The notes under the pieces were generated by a model. That model was not told the origin of the DNA and did no database searches. It saw only the letters and a program-made list of their open reading frames with translations. From Plecoglossus altivelis (taxonomy: Eukaryota > Chordata > Actinopteri > Osmeriformes > Plecoglossidae), in assembly GCA_036571765.1 (NCBI GenBank), contig BROE01000017.1:2733647-2797646 (forward strand): a DNA stretch of 64,000 bases, written 5' to 3'. Each line of letters starts with the position of its first letter. Within the stretch, counting starts at the first letter, position 1. This document shows positions 11,901 to 24,699 of this stretch, piece after piece. The translations under genes and the position numbers were made by a program.

Positions 11901-14002
11901 TCATGCAGAATTGCTTGATTTCTAAAGAAACGTACAAAGGCTCTTTTTCAGGATTCAAGTATTTTGTTTCGTGCGTATTTTCAAACCATCGAATCAGCTG
12001 CAGCGCCGCGCCGTCTACCAGATTCAGGTACTGAAGGCCTGCTCCCTTTGTCCGCTTTTAATGCTCTTGTAAATCGGGCAGACTGATTTGTTACAAGCTG
12101 CTCTTTTAATCTGATAGATAAGAGACAAGTCTAAGAAAAGCCGTAAATGAAAAATTAGTTGGAATAAAGACAAGGGCGAGTCTGCTAGATGGGCGCCTGT
12201 TGACTCAAGCGGCCCTCGAGCGCTGGGGCAGCCCTCTCAGTACCCCTGTCAAGGTCACATCAACAATTCGCTTTTCTTCTTTTTAAAAGACACTGTAGGC
12301 TTTTTTCCTTCAATGAATTGATCGTCACAAAATTAAGAATAAATAAATTGAGCATTTGGAGCACCGGGCTTATAAACTCCCCCAGGGCGCAAACCCTCGG
12401 GCTATAGAATAGATAAAGGGCGCTGTGCAGAGGACGCAGAGAACAAAATGGGGCTCTATGGTGCAATTAACAAAATGCCCTAATCCCATATTTTAACAAA
12501 TGCAAATCTAGAAGTTTTGTAAAAAAAATGTTTAAGTGAATAATCAAATGATACTTTACCAGTCCAATTTATTTTCCCAAAGGCATAACATCTATATAAT
12601 AAGACTAGTTCAGTAGGAATTTTTGGCTGTCATTATAGAACGTTTCCAGCAAAGTAAATGCATTTCAAGTCCTTTCTCAAGTAATGCATTTACTCGTGAA
12701 TAGCCATCATTAACTAAAGGAACATCGTTGTATGTGCCAATGGTCTTGGTAACGATGACACCATATGTCCAAACATTTCGTGTTTACGTATCTCGTGCTC
12801 CCAAATAGTTAGATGGCCTTGACCAAAAATATCAGGAAGGTTTTTTTTGTTATTGTGGACCTTTTGGCAAACATGATGAAAAATCCCTGTCGATGTTTTT
12901 TTTATTATTATTTTATAGGGCTTATATTTTTGGCTGAAATCAATAGGCCCTCACGAATGGGTGAATGCATATGGACTGATTTTTTTTCTCCAGAAAACTG
13001 TAAACACGTGTACAAAGTACTTGTAACATACGCAACACTTCAGAACACACCAGAACTTGATCCATCCCCAAATGGCTAAATACCAATCAGGAAAGTGACC
13101 CGGTCCTCTCCTCTAGCTTTCCGTTTTTGTTTGCAAAATTACAGATGAATCTACTCATCCTCAATGTTTTATTCAGTCGCGTATGCACTCCGTAGTGATT
13201 ACTAACTCTGCAGCACGAGACCGACGCGAGACACCGGCCCGAAGCGGACATCATAAGAAAAGGGTCGCTACGGGACTCTGAGGAACGCGGCACGCTAACC
13301 CAGGGATTGAGAGAGCTCTCCCTAGGGAAACCCTGAGAGGACCAATGAATGTATGTCTGTTAAGACTTCTTGACGGAGATTATCGGTCCTTAAACACTTG
13401 AATCAGAAGGGGGGCGTGAAATACTTTGCAACACGTTATGTAAGCACTGATTTTCATAAATGTAAGGCAGTTGCATCTGTCTCATGCGTAATGTTCAGTT
13501 AGTTGCCAAACACCGCTGACATGCATGTAAACTAAGTGTCCACTGCCAATTTTTTTACTTCCCCCAAAATGTGCTCGGTGAGACATAGGTTACTTCTGAT
13601 TTGGTCTACGCAGTACTAGCGGATATCTGGCTTAAATCACTGAAGGTTGGCCTGTCTATGCTGGAAGAAGACTGCATTCCAACGATAAGATAGTTTATAG
13701 CTTAATGTTTGGTCACTGGTCTCCTTGATCACCATGCAGGCACTTAATAAAGTATTGGTTAAGTATGCACATATGATACGTCGAAGTGATAAATCTTGAT
13801 TTAATGTTTGGTCTAATAGCAGAGTCATAAAGTCACACAGAATGTCCACAACTATAGACTATACAAGTTTGTTTATTCGCTGCCCGTGAATCTGACAATA
13901 CGCACGCATAGGTTGCGCGTTACAGCCACTTGTGCGCTCCCAGTGGTGCGCAAGTGTAAACCATTTGACCCAGAGCCATGAGTATATCTCTCAGAATTAT
14001 TC
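8952..14002. other. Non-coding interval between abhd10 and gsx1
   Basis: About 5 kb without a supportable gene. The first part is the abhd10 promoter and 5' region (CT-repeat-like leader just above 8951). The rest lies downstream of gsx1 and is AT-rich with many TAAT cores. A stretch at about 12040-12260 looks like a conserved non-coding element by composition. Only short, unrelated open frames occur. Confidence 0.5.
12040..12260. promoter_or_regulatory. Candidate conserved non-coding element, 3' of gsx1
   Basis: Low-repeat sequence with balanced composition and several homeodomain-like TTTAAT/TAAT cores, GATAAG and CAAG motifs within about 200 bp, about 2.2 kb beyond the gsx1 stop. The call rests on composition and position only; no cross-species comparison was possible. 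Confidence 0.25.
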
Positions 14003-14008
14003 TTTATT
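14003..14008 (-). terminator. Candidate gsx1 poly(A) signal
   Basis: AATAAA on the minus strand, 500 nt beyond the gsx1 stop codon (14508-14510). This would give a 3'UTR of about 0.5 kb. Confidence 0.45.
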
Positions 14009-14507
14009 TAAGTATCAACATTTTTAAATAAATAAATATTTTCATTACGTTGAAGATATAATTACAGTCTTAGTAGCGTGACATCAAGAAAACATTCCTT
14101 CCCAGATTTTCTTCAATGTTTCCATGTCCCCGTTACTGCGCCATCCAAATACAGGCTAGAGCTAGACGTGCTTAAATCATACAAAATACCCATATCTTTA
14201 CCATAAAAAAATGATAACAGATTCAGAAATAAACTTTACTGCTATTCACTTTTAGTCGTTTGGCTATTTCAGTTTGCTAACTTTTAGATTGGCTCTTGGT
14301 ATAACAGATCCGTTTGGATTGGCAACAACGAATGGTTTGTTCTCAGAAAGAAAAGCAGGTATACAACTATACAACATTCCAGGGCAATTTCCTGGTTATA
14401 TATTCTCTTCGTATGTACAGGTGACTGGACATAAAACAGAACAGTCGAATTTTTGGCTGAATTCCACAGGTGTGTTGATCAAGTCTGGGTTTGCGGTGAG
14501 GAGGAAT

Positions 14508-15372
14508 TTACGGAGAGACGGACAAGTCTGCATCCTCTTTCCCTGATGACGAGGGCGACATGGGCATGTCATCCTCCTCCTCCGAGCATCGCGCTGACGA
14601 GCATTTGCAACCGTGCGAGCCGTTCCTGTGCCCGCCGCTCTTTCCCTCTTTCTTGTGCTTCACCCTCCGGTTCTGGAACCAAATCTTGACTTGTTTTTCT
14701 GAAAGGTTGAGATACGTGGCAATCTCGATGCGTCGGAGTCTGGACAGGTACATGTTGGAGGTGAACTCTCTCTCCAACTCCAAAAGTTGCGTGCTGGTGA
14801 AGGCTGTGCGCATGCGCTTGCTGCTCTGAAGTTGGCTGTTGTTGTTTTCTGTTGAGCAAAAATAAGTTATGGGTTAAGCCTCATCAACTAACCAAATACA
14901 AACAAGGAGACATGACATAACTAATAATAAAAGCATAGGCTTTATTAATATCAAGATCAGTTGGAAAGATGATGGGCATTCAAAAGGTTTACTCACCGAT
15001 GGAAATACAGTGGAACTGCCGAGGGTCTGGAACCGAATAGGCTGTTTGGTATATCCCCGGGCCATGGTTAAGGTTGACGCCTGTGGAAGAGTGTTGCCTC
15101 GACAGAGTCGAGTGACAATATTGAGAACCGAAGGCCGGGAAGGATGCCTTCAGGAGAGGTAAAGTTGGTGGAGATGGGTGAAGCTGGGATGCCGCCATGC
15201 AAAGCGGACAGAAGCACAGCAAGCCCGCCTTTCGTGAGTGGCACGAACCCGACAGCCCGTGGAGAGGGTGAGAGGGGTGCACCGCATACGGGAATAACGG
15301 TGGATTGTTCTCAGTCCCTTTTTCGTTAGTCTCCCTCAAAATCAGCGAATCCACAAGAAAGGACCTCGGCAT
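14508..15372 (-). CDS. gsx1: GS homeobox 1 transcription factor
   Basis: Two minus-strand exons, 14997-15372 and 14508-14848, join in phase to 238 aa. The N-terminus MPRSFLVDSL is the SNAG-like repressor motif shared by GSX proteins. The spacer FPYAVHPSHPLHGLS and the motif ASFPAFGSQYCH are GSX1 hallmarks, and the exon junction falls in DPRQFHCIS. The homeodomain spans about residues 135-194 (RTAFTSTQLLELEREF, YLSRLRRIEIATYLNLSE, recognition helix KIWFQNRR with Gln50 and Asn51). The C-terminus has GCKCSSARCSEEEDD and PMSPSSSGKED, which fit GSX1 rather than GSX2. It is a neural-patterning regulator (ventral/intermediate neural tube, hypothalamus, hindbrain interneurons). It is a ParaHox-class gene, but no pdx or cdx homeobox is present in this window; it sits alone inside a roughly 20-kb gene-poor territory. 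Confidence 0.97.
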
Positions 15373-15490
15373 CTTTGCAAACTTGTTACTCAATAGCCAA
15401 AGGAAATATCTTTCAGTCAGTGCGCGTTGTCTCGAGGTCTGCTTGCTTCGTGGGTGGACAGCGGAGTGGTGCTGAAGGGATACTGTTGCT

Positions 15491-15500
15491 CTTTAAATAG
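15491..15500 (-). promoter_or_regulatory. Candidate gsx1 TATA-like core promoter
   Basis: CTATTTAAAG on the minus strand, about 120 nt upstream of the gsx1 ATG. This spacing would place initiation near 15465 and give a 5'UTR of roughly 90 nt. No other TATA-like site lies between here and the ATG. Confidence 0.45.
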
Positions 15501-17454
15501 TTGTAGAGAGTAGGCAAGACCAGGTTTGGCCATGTGACGGTTACGCCGTGCAGCGCCCGAGAGCTCTCAATAGGGTTTTGTGCTTTTCTCTTGGCATTCA
15601 CACTGCACGCTTCGCCATTATTTTACTTGTTAACTAAATGAACTGCATAATGTAGTCCATTCTCGTCAGCCCCACCCACGCCGCAAGAGGCGATACTGCT
15701 CCTCTCCCTTTTAACATCGCTCTTAAGTTTTAATCATGTTTATTCTGTGGCATTCATTTTGGTGCAGCCATTTGTAGGAGATACGCTTTCGGCTAAAGAA
15801 TAGTACACATCAGTTAATTTAGGAAAACAACTTCAGAAAAGGATGGAAATGATGGACTTCACCTATGCATGCCAGCCCACAAAGTCCGAAAAAGGCCATG
15901 TTCTTTAATTGGAGAGAAAAAAAATATACATGCAATATACATACATTTAATGGCCAAGGAGAAGATTAACAATTAAAATAAAGATAGAGATAAGGGTTCT
16001 GTAAAGCTGGTGCGCATATAAGTAACAATGGTCTTTTAAAAGTGCAACTGTCACAGGCTACAATTTTATCTCTGAAATTAAGTTTAAATGTGCCAATTAA
16101 ACCTTAATGTGGGCTAAAGCTGTAATAGTAAATGCGTAATTAAACTTTAAACGTGTGAATGTACTTGTCTATTTGGAGGCCAATGTATCATTTCTATAGC
16201 CACAGAAAGGACAAGTCAGAGCCTGAAGGCAATGCGGTTAAAAAGCAGTGATTAATTCCTGTGCGCGGGCCCCCGCCGAGTCCGGGAAAGAATATATAAA
16301 AATAACCAGGTTTTCACTCGCCGGCCCTTATTGAATGTCATTGTGGAGAGTTTTCAATGCGAAAGAAAGAGACTCGAATTAAAGTGTGTGACAGCGGCGG
16401 ATAGACACACACAAAGGCGACTCTGTCACAGAGGGACGAATGCGTGGCGCGTGAAAGCCCCCGCCTCGCTCTGATTGAATTAAGTAATAGGAAAACATTT
16501 TCTTTCACTTTAGGTCTTCTGAACAAGACCTTCAAAGAGATGCTAACCATTAATGTGTGAGTAAACAGTGAAAATAGGTTTCTATGTCTCCCAGGACCCC
16601 TCGTTTCTCATATTTTTTTAAAAATCAATCCTAATTGTGTTTCTCATCAAAAAAGTATGGACTTGGACGTGCAAATGCTGTTCATATTACAGGAAGAGGA
16701 GAAGGGGGGTCTATAATGTATCATGATATTGAATCAAGCAGGTAACCGAGTTCAGTGCAATGACAATAGACTTTGTGTCTTACAGTCTCTTTGTTTGTCG
16801 TAGTCATTATTGGTCGAAAATGTTCTGAAACTTGTGGGATAGTGCGGCGCAGATTCCGTCTTAAATTGTCTATTGTTCTAAACTTTGATTGAAGGTTTGC
16901 ATGCTCTCCTCAAAAGAAACCAACAGGATTCTGTTGTCTGTTGAATTTTATAACTCTAACAATCCAGAATTACTTCTGTACTGCAACAAAACTAAGATAA
17001 AAGTCTGCATCCATGACTCGTTTAAATATCATAAAACCCTCAAACCGAAGATAACTTTGTGCCAAACGGTGAACCTGTCATTTGTTTACCTCGGAAGTAG
17101 CCTGCAGTCTTCCGTTAGCCCTACTCCCTGGCTTTGGAAGTTGTACAGTGCGCTAAAAATCGATTCAGGGTTACTGCTGGTCCTTGACAAGCGTGACAAT
17201 TACCTGTCTGCTCACTGCTTTTCAGTTCAGAACCCAGGCCCTTACATTATGGCTCTGCAGTGCAGAACCGGACCCGTCCATAATGGTCCGGTCCTATTTG
17301 TTTTATTTCCCATAAAACTACCAGAGAGAGACTCTATATTACCACTCGACTCACATAAAGGGTATAATTTGGTAGCAACTTCGACGCGCCATAAAAGCAG
17401 GTCTTTACCTTACAAATTAGGAGCAATTAAACCCTTAAACAAGCTGTAGGCACG

Positions 17455-17820
17455 GAGTCACACGGACAAGAGCCTGTTATTTGCAGGAGAGTGGGATTAG
17501 GCCTTTCATTCTCTAGAAGCCGCATGCCAGGCGTCCTCCATTAACTAATGGGCCAATCTCGCTGCATTTTCTGTGACCCGTTATATCCCCTGTCAATTTT
17601 ATGCTTTATTCCAAATGTTAATGGGAAAATTGGTTAATAACACACTGTTAATGAAAATAATAATTAATTGAATCCGATTCCTTGTTTTCAAAACACACAT
17701 TTCGACGATTATGAGGCTCCGCGAAGATCTTATTCATCTGATTTTACAAGACACATTACAGTTAAGCCTCTAATTCGCACTAATGCAATAAACATTTTCA
17801 CAACAAGATATTTGGCTAGT
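17455..17820. promoter_or_regulatory. Candidate conserved non-coding element, 5' of gsx1 (1)
   Basis: About 2 kb upstream of the gsx1 promoter. A compact run of CCATTAACTAATGGGCC, TAATTAATTGAAT, TTAATGAAAATAATAATT and related homeodomain/SOX-type motifs occurs without repeats. Judged by composition and position only. Confidence 0.3.
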
Positions 17821-20739
17821 TGACCATGAGTAGGCAGCTTTTATTGCCAAGTTTAAAAAAAGGAAACCATTTTTCAAATGAAGTCCCCCGCGGTCAATCA
17901 TTCCGTGGTCGGTGCAGGCTTACGTAGGGGTGCTGCGACGGAGGCTGGGGCCGCCACTCAGGGAGGCTCATCCTCATTTGTAATCCCAACTGGAGACTGA
18001 CAAATAGTTTTGACCTCCGAAAAGTAGGCCCTCTGGAGGCGCGGGCTCGAAGTGCAAGCAATTTCGTGCAGGTGAAATATGTCACTCATTTGGTGAGCGT
18101 TATTATTCCGCAATTTCTCAAATTCAATGGGATGTTCTTCCGACAAATTCTGTCCCACCACAAATTTATAGGCTGCTTGTTACGTATGACTTGTAGTTTG
18201 AATGTTACAGGCCTCCAGTGAGTAAATGAGGTTAACAAAAACGTCCTTCAAATCTGATCGAATCTAAATAGCCAGTGTGTATTACCTGGTGTTATCCTTC
18301 TAATAACGATCTAAATGATGATCTAATGGATGCAAACCAATACATTCTACATTAGAATGATGAAACAGAATTTAGAATTGTGTCTAATAATGTGCCTTTA
18401 ATCAAACACTCGAACGTGCTTTTTATGATAATTCGCACCAGCGAGAGGGCACAGAGGGCAAACCTGTTCATGAACATGTAGTCAATATCCTTTACTTATT
18501 GTATGAATTATTCATTGTTTGGAGACACTATGCCTCCTCATTTAATATGTACCCATACTTAACACCCATACATCTCTTATATGAGCTATGGTCTAACTGA
18601 CAGTGTAACAGGATTTAAGGTCCCTGTGGGGTTTGGTTTGGCTGGATGAGCGCTGTGACTGTCGATGTGACACAGAGGGCCGGCTGCCCAATCCTAATCT
18701 TCCCCTGAGGCTACCCCACAGCCTGCAGGTCCTCCAACAAGGCTCCGGGCACACAAAGGCCTGATTATCATTCATATGTTCACCACCAGAGCAACCAGTC
18801 CAGCAGATGACACTGCTAACCCAACAGCAGACTGAGTGGGGCAATATGTGCTGCACACTTGGGACTAATGAATCCTTAAGTAAGTGTGTCTTTGTGCCTG
18901 CGGTCTTAATGTTTTTTTTTTTTCTCTCTTCCTTATGTGTTTGAGTGTGTCCTCTTAAAGGTGTCACTCGTCCAACACCTAAAATAATCAACATGAACTT
19001 GAACGTGATATCGTTTCCGTCGCTTTATTCCTGGGTCGCTCGCTGCGATACGGTAATATTCCGGAATTTACCGCGTACGGGCAGTTTCGTAGATTTCAAT
19101 TCCGCATCTGCCTAAAGAGGAGAGTTTCATCCTGTAGTGCCGCAGAGATGCCCTGAGTCAGGGGGGGGGGGTATGAGTCCCAGCCCGACCCCCCCCCCCC
19201 CCTTCCCCATTTTGGGGTTAAAAGTGTCCACTAAATGAGCAATCAAATAAATGATTCAGTAAGTGCCAGGGTCAGGGTGTATAGCTTGTGGTGTGAAGAT
19301 ACATGAGCCTTATTATGGGACACTTCTTGTAAGTGACTTTGTCTGAATGAATCAACTCTTAAATAGATATTAAAATGTATGGGGCATGTCCAGCTTGTTG
19401 GACTGTGAAACTGGAGAAAGATGTTTAAACATAATGACAATGTTTATCATTTAAATTTCAGTGGCAGCAAAGCTCACAACACAGGAATAAGACTGAGCTC
19501 AGAACATGAGATACTTTGATATTATCAATAAATAAATACATAAATAAATAGCATATACATTCATGAAGGACCGACACTGACTCAAGTACTACTGACAGAA
19601 TCCCAGACTTATTTAACACAAACATAACAAATAAATATACATGTGTATTTTCGTGCGTGATCGATGTGTTGTGGTGGAACTATATATACTATATGTAGGT
19701 CTCGTTTACCTCCACAAATCTTGTTACTGTGTTTGGAACTTTGCTACCACGTGAACTTCAAAAAAACGTTATTTTGTGTGACTCCGTTTATTCCAAATCA
19801 TTTGACGTCACGGTTTTCAAACAGCAGGTCAAACCAATGAATTTAATGAACTCTCCCAGACACAAAGCATGAGTCTTGCTATTTGAACTCCTGGAAAGGT
19901 CTCCAGTCAGGTCAGCTCTTTCAAGAGGTTTTGTACACTAATGTGACAGAATGCTTAGAAGGCGTCCTCTTCAGCGTCTCCATTGAAACGTTGTTCAAAG
20001 TGTTTGTGGCATCAGTGATATTGCCCTCAGCCAACATACCTTTTGTCTTTCATTCTCTTTCTAGTCGTCATTCACTACCCAAAGACTCCCTAACAACAGA
20101 AGTTGAAGAATGCAAGCCGGCGCGTTCCTTCCCCCTTCTCACATAAAGTCTTGCAAAAAAAAAACCAAAAAACGATATTTGCACAGAATTATGGCCTGTA
20201 ACAAGTTCTGCCTGTCTTCTCCTACTCCTCCCCTCTTTTCACCGCTTCACTTCGCTGGCCCTCCCTCTTTGCCACCACTTTTATCTCCCCTCCAGCCTCC
20301 TTCATTGTCAGGGCTTCTCTCTCATCATCAGTCTTTGGGTGTCTCATGTCTCTCAAGCAGCATCAGTTGATGAAGAGAAAGACAAGGAAGGAGGGAGGGG
20401 TGTGTGTGTCTGTGTGTGTAACCACCAAGGAGGGAGACTGGACAGGGTAAAGTAGGAACTGGGACTGAACTATACCTTTTTTTCTTAATTTAATTTGTAA
20501 AAAGAAAAAAGTATGTTTTTTTTTTTACTGTACAACCCCCCACCCCTACCCTCACACCAATACATTTACAAATCAATTAAGTCTTTTTCTCAGGACTCAA
20601 ACACATGGTATTGGTTTAGAGAACTACATCTTTAGTCACATGGTGTTCTCCTGAGAATGACAGCTGAAACTACAAAGGTTGGGGGCGGAGGTTTCCAAAA
20701 ACAGAGGGGGAACGTAGCGCCCTAAACATTTCCCCAAGT

Positions 20740-20925
20740 GTTGATTTACTTTTACATTATAATTGCAATTGCGTACTGCTACTTAGACTTGGAATTGGCC
20801 GTTTCGTAGGATTATTCCATTCTTAATTGCGGTAATTGATTTGAGTGACGACTAAAGGCAATTGGCTCAATGGCTTGGATGACTTCTTGACCTTTTGTGT
20901 AACTTTCAATCTTGATGACACTTAT
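20740..20925. promoter_or_regulatory. Candidate conserved non-coding element, 5' of gsx1 (2)
   Basis: Dense CAATTG/AATTGC/TAATTG motifs (for example ATTATAATTGCAATTGCG and TTAATTGCGGTAATTGATT) in non-repetitive sequence. Judged by composition only. Confidence 0.3.
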
Positions 20926-22493
20926 TGTCATTCCCTATTGTCAACTTTCTTCCTTCCTGTTTAGTTTCCTCTAAGGCATCTAAGTCAGAAAAGTAGTTAC
21001 TATTTTTATTTATTATCTTAGATTTTGTGTCATTGTATTCCTTGCGATGGTCTTCCAAACACGCCAACACACCAACACACCATATATGAATACGTACATT
21101 GCCATAACGTCACTGGTTTCATTCAAATAAGTATTTATTGTGGAAACTCTATTATTCAGTTTGAGCCGTTCAATGCCGAGTACATTTTTCGGGAAGTAAA
21201 ACTGTATCCAGTGCTGAAAAGAGTGCAGCTGTTGCCAAGGCGAGAGTAACACTTTCAGGGTAATGAATGAGAAATTTAGAAGACATTTGCATTCTTAAGA
21301 ATAGCCCGCTGAATCATTTTCATATCCCAATATCCTCTTTTCTTCCCAAATCTCTATGGTGAGCATTGTGTTTTGGAGCCGGCTTTTGTTTACGTTTTCG
21401 TTTGATTTTTTTCTCCCCCCTTTTCTACTTCATTGTTGCTCCTGACTTCTCCCCCCATCCTAATGACCAGGGTGATCGGCTCCCTCCTCCTCCCCCGCTC
21501 TGCTCTTTCTACCCCTCTTTCGCGTTTGACAGCGCAGGGCTCTGTCCTCGCTTTTTTTGTGACTGAGTTATGACGTAAGCGCTGAGAAAAAGCCCAGCTC
21601 TGTGGTTCTGGGGTATAAAATGTTTGTTTTTTTTGTGGCTGCTGGGGATGGGTCACTGCCCATTTCGGAGGGTCCCCAGTTTTCTGCAGATGCGCTCTAT
21701 TGAGGAGGCGACACGCGGCAGGGAGCTACTCAGGAGGGGGGGCTGCTCCCCCTACTACCATAGAAACCAACAGACTGGCTTTCAGCTGGCCCGGGCCAGG
21801 GGTCCACTGACACCAACCCTTGTCCTGACAGAACCCAAACGGAACTCAGAGCTCTGAATAATACCCATTTGTACCCAGTTTGTCAAACATAACAAGAGCT
21901 GCCAGCATTGCTATGACAGCCTGTCTGTGGAGGTGACTTTTATAAATGAGGCCTACTATTTGGATGACCACGACCGTGATGGTCCACATGGACCACGGGA
22001 CCACAGAGACCAAACAAAATACTGCCAAAACCGCACCGCAAAGTACTCTCATGGCGGGAAAAAAAAGACTGGATTCAAAATGAATCCTAGACCTGTCTGT
22101 CGGTGGTCAGTCCACTTTTATGTCTGTGTTTTCATTATTCTGGATGTTAGAGTTGCTAATCAACATAAACTACTACCCTGCAGATGTATGTAATCCTTTG
22201 CCAGTAAGGGGTATTTACAATACACTGTAAGTTAAAGTTCCAACATGTTTTGATTGGTTGTGATACAGTGGAAATATTATCAGTTGTTTTGGGGGGGGAA
22301 GTTTTGAATATAAAAATTGTACAAAGTTGCGCAGAGACTAGATTTAGCCTATAGCCATTACCCAGTTTATCTATATTGACTGTACTTTATAACAAAACAC
22401 CTTGTTTGTGTATTGGTTGAGTTGGGGTGGTCATTTGATGGTCCTTTCTCGTTTGGTTTTCCACCAACCATCATCACCCATTGGATTGCCCAT

Positions 22494-22728
22494 TTGGATC
22501 CACTGTACACACACACTGGCCAGGGAGTCCATGATGCAAAGTGGATCCACTGTATACACACACTGGCCAGGGAGTCCATGATGCAAAGTGGATCCACTGT
22601 ACACACACACTGGCCGGGGAACCCATGATGCAAAGTGGATCCACTGTACACACACACTGGCCAGGGAGCCCATGATGCAAAGTGGATCCACTGTACACAC
22701 ACACTGGCCGGGAAGCCCATCATGCAAA
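22494..22728. repeat. Tandem repeat, five 47-bp units
   Basis: Units start at 22494, 22541, 22588, 22635 and 22682. Each runs GTGGATCCACTGTACACACA through CACTGGCCAGGGAG to CCATGATGCAAA. They differ by only a few substitutions, so the array is young or homogenised. Because 47 is not a multiple of three, open frames cross it in several frames on both strands; I do not regard these as coding. No spacers, hence not CRISPR-like. Confidence 0.95.
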
Positions 22729-24699
22729 GTGAGGAGCCCCCTCGAGTGTCCGCGCGGTCAAAGTTCACCGTTGCCACCCTCACCCCTGGCAGGTGCAGCC
22801 TCCGGGGGGCCAGAGGAGGCGGCCCCCTCGTGGCTCCCACCTCTTCACGCTGCTCAGCCAGAGAAAGAGAGGGGTGTGAAAGGGTGCACTCCAGAAAGCC
22901 ATCACCTGCTCCCTCCGCCCTCCAGTTCCCGCTCCAACCTCCCAGCCCAGGCCCACTGCTCCTCCCCGTCTATTCTGAACTGCCCACCATCGAGAGGGAG
23001 ACAGATAGAAAGGCACAAGCGAGAGATGCTTGCGAGTGGGTCTTGGAAGCAAAGATGAGCACCCAGGAGAATCGACGTTGGGGAAGAGAAGGGGTGGAAA
23101 AAAGAGGGGGGGGAAAAACACTGGCTGTAAAAAAAATCAGCCAAAAATCCCCTGCGGCAATGATACGGTTTTGGGTGTTGGTGTGCGAGTGTTGTTCCCC
23201 GGTCGGGCAGCAGAAATGTACATTTGTCATGCCCATAGAGCAGATTCGACAGGGATCTGCATGTGGATTGAGAAGCCTATGAGCTGAAGTTGAGCGTTGA
23301 TGGATTCTCCTCCCAGCCTCTCCCAGACTACCCCTCCATTGTGAGTTGAGGGAGTGTGTCCTCCGACTCAAGGCGCAGGAATGCATCTCCCTCCATGGCT
23401 GTGATGGATGGGGCCTTGTTCCTCACTCCTTTCGCCCCGCCCTCTGAATCGCCTCTGTCTCTCCTTTGGGCTTTGACTCTTTCAAGGCATCCTTTTCTTC
23501 CAACGCCAATAAAAGTCACCGATTCTTCATAGTCTGTTGTGCTGATCTGAGAGGCTCTGGGACTTTTCATCTGGAGTGTGTCACACTACGCTATTCAAAC
23601 CCCCATACTGCCTTCAATTCAGAGAAATGCATGCGAGTATGAGCGGACAGACACAAAACTCGCGAAACGTCAACTAAATGGTATCCAAGGGAGGGGAAAA
23701 AACCCTCAAGCTCAAATGATTCACCTGGTTTTAAATAGATGGCCGATGCTTGAGATATATAGATGTAGCATCATGCACAAACATCCTCCATCAAGCTCCA
23801 CATCAGGATGTTTAGTTGGTCAAACGAAGCAACGCATTTGCCCGTGTTTTAAAGGGATCATCGGTGGGTGCTCCATCAAACAGCTATCTGTGGAGTAGCT
23901 GTATTAAAAGTTGGACGAGGGCTGTTTAAAAACTATTATTAGAGAGCATTACACAATGAGCCACTAACAGGAGCAAGGTGGACATGACTAATGCAATGAA
24001 CTCAACACCATCAGACATTGTGCCCCAACACCTCTGTGGCTTCGCTCATCTCACTTGGAAATTGCGTTACATCCACACTCATGAAGCGGAGACACTCTCT
24101 TTCAGTCAGATCCAACTTCACACAATATTGTCAGACTCTGATCGCCAGTGTCTTTATTCGTCATGCCAAGACACACTCACAGACGTTCGCCTGCTCCCAG
24201 CCTTATCAACCGGTTTGGGCTGTGCTTCCAACACAAGCTGTCAGTGTGTCTATCAACACTGAGTGGTCATTATATTACAGGCCAAACCGCAAGTCATTTT
24301 CTGCCTCGCTGGTCAAATCCATGAAATGATCTCTGTTGGTCTGCAGTTGCTGGCTACCATTATTCACACGCAGTTCTGCGGGATTTTCCTGCGACTTCAT
24401 TCTTTGAATCATTTCTGGAATGAAAAACAAAACCGTCTTTAAAACGAGGAGACCTAAAGAAGGCGTATGTGAATGCAGCATAACTACAGTGTGTAGTTGT
24501 TGTTGTCTAAAGATGCCTCTAAACAAATAATCGAGAAGTGAATTCAATTTGTGTGTAGCCAACTGCGATTACTGGTCTATATTTATATATTCGGAGGTAT
24601 GAGTGTTAGTGTTTACATGGAGACTGTGTATATTGAAAGGCTACACAGACGAGTATTAGTCAGTCCTTATGCAGCCACTTGAAGCAGAGAAAAATGGCA

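Noticed and set aside
16889..17449. 186-aa open frame in the gsx1 desert, the longest not explained by a known gene
   Set aside because: It begins at a TTG (first ATG at 16901), has no domain, signal or splice context that I recognise, and overlaps repeat-free AT-rich sequence that looks regulatory. RNA-seq would settle it.
22494..22728. CRISPR-like array
   Set aside because: Units are directly contiguous without spacers, in a vertebrate nuclear context; a minisatellite.
22367..23282. Several long open frames on both strands around the 47-bp repeat
   Set aside because: They arise because the repeat unit lacks stops in most frames and its length is not a multiple of three; the downstream G/C-rich part has no family signature.
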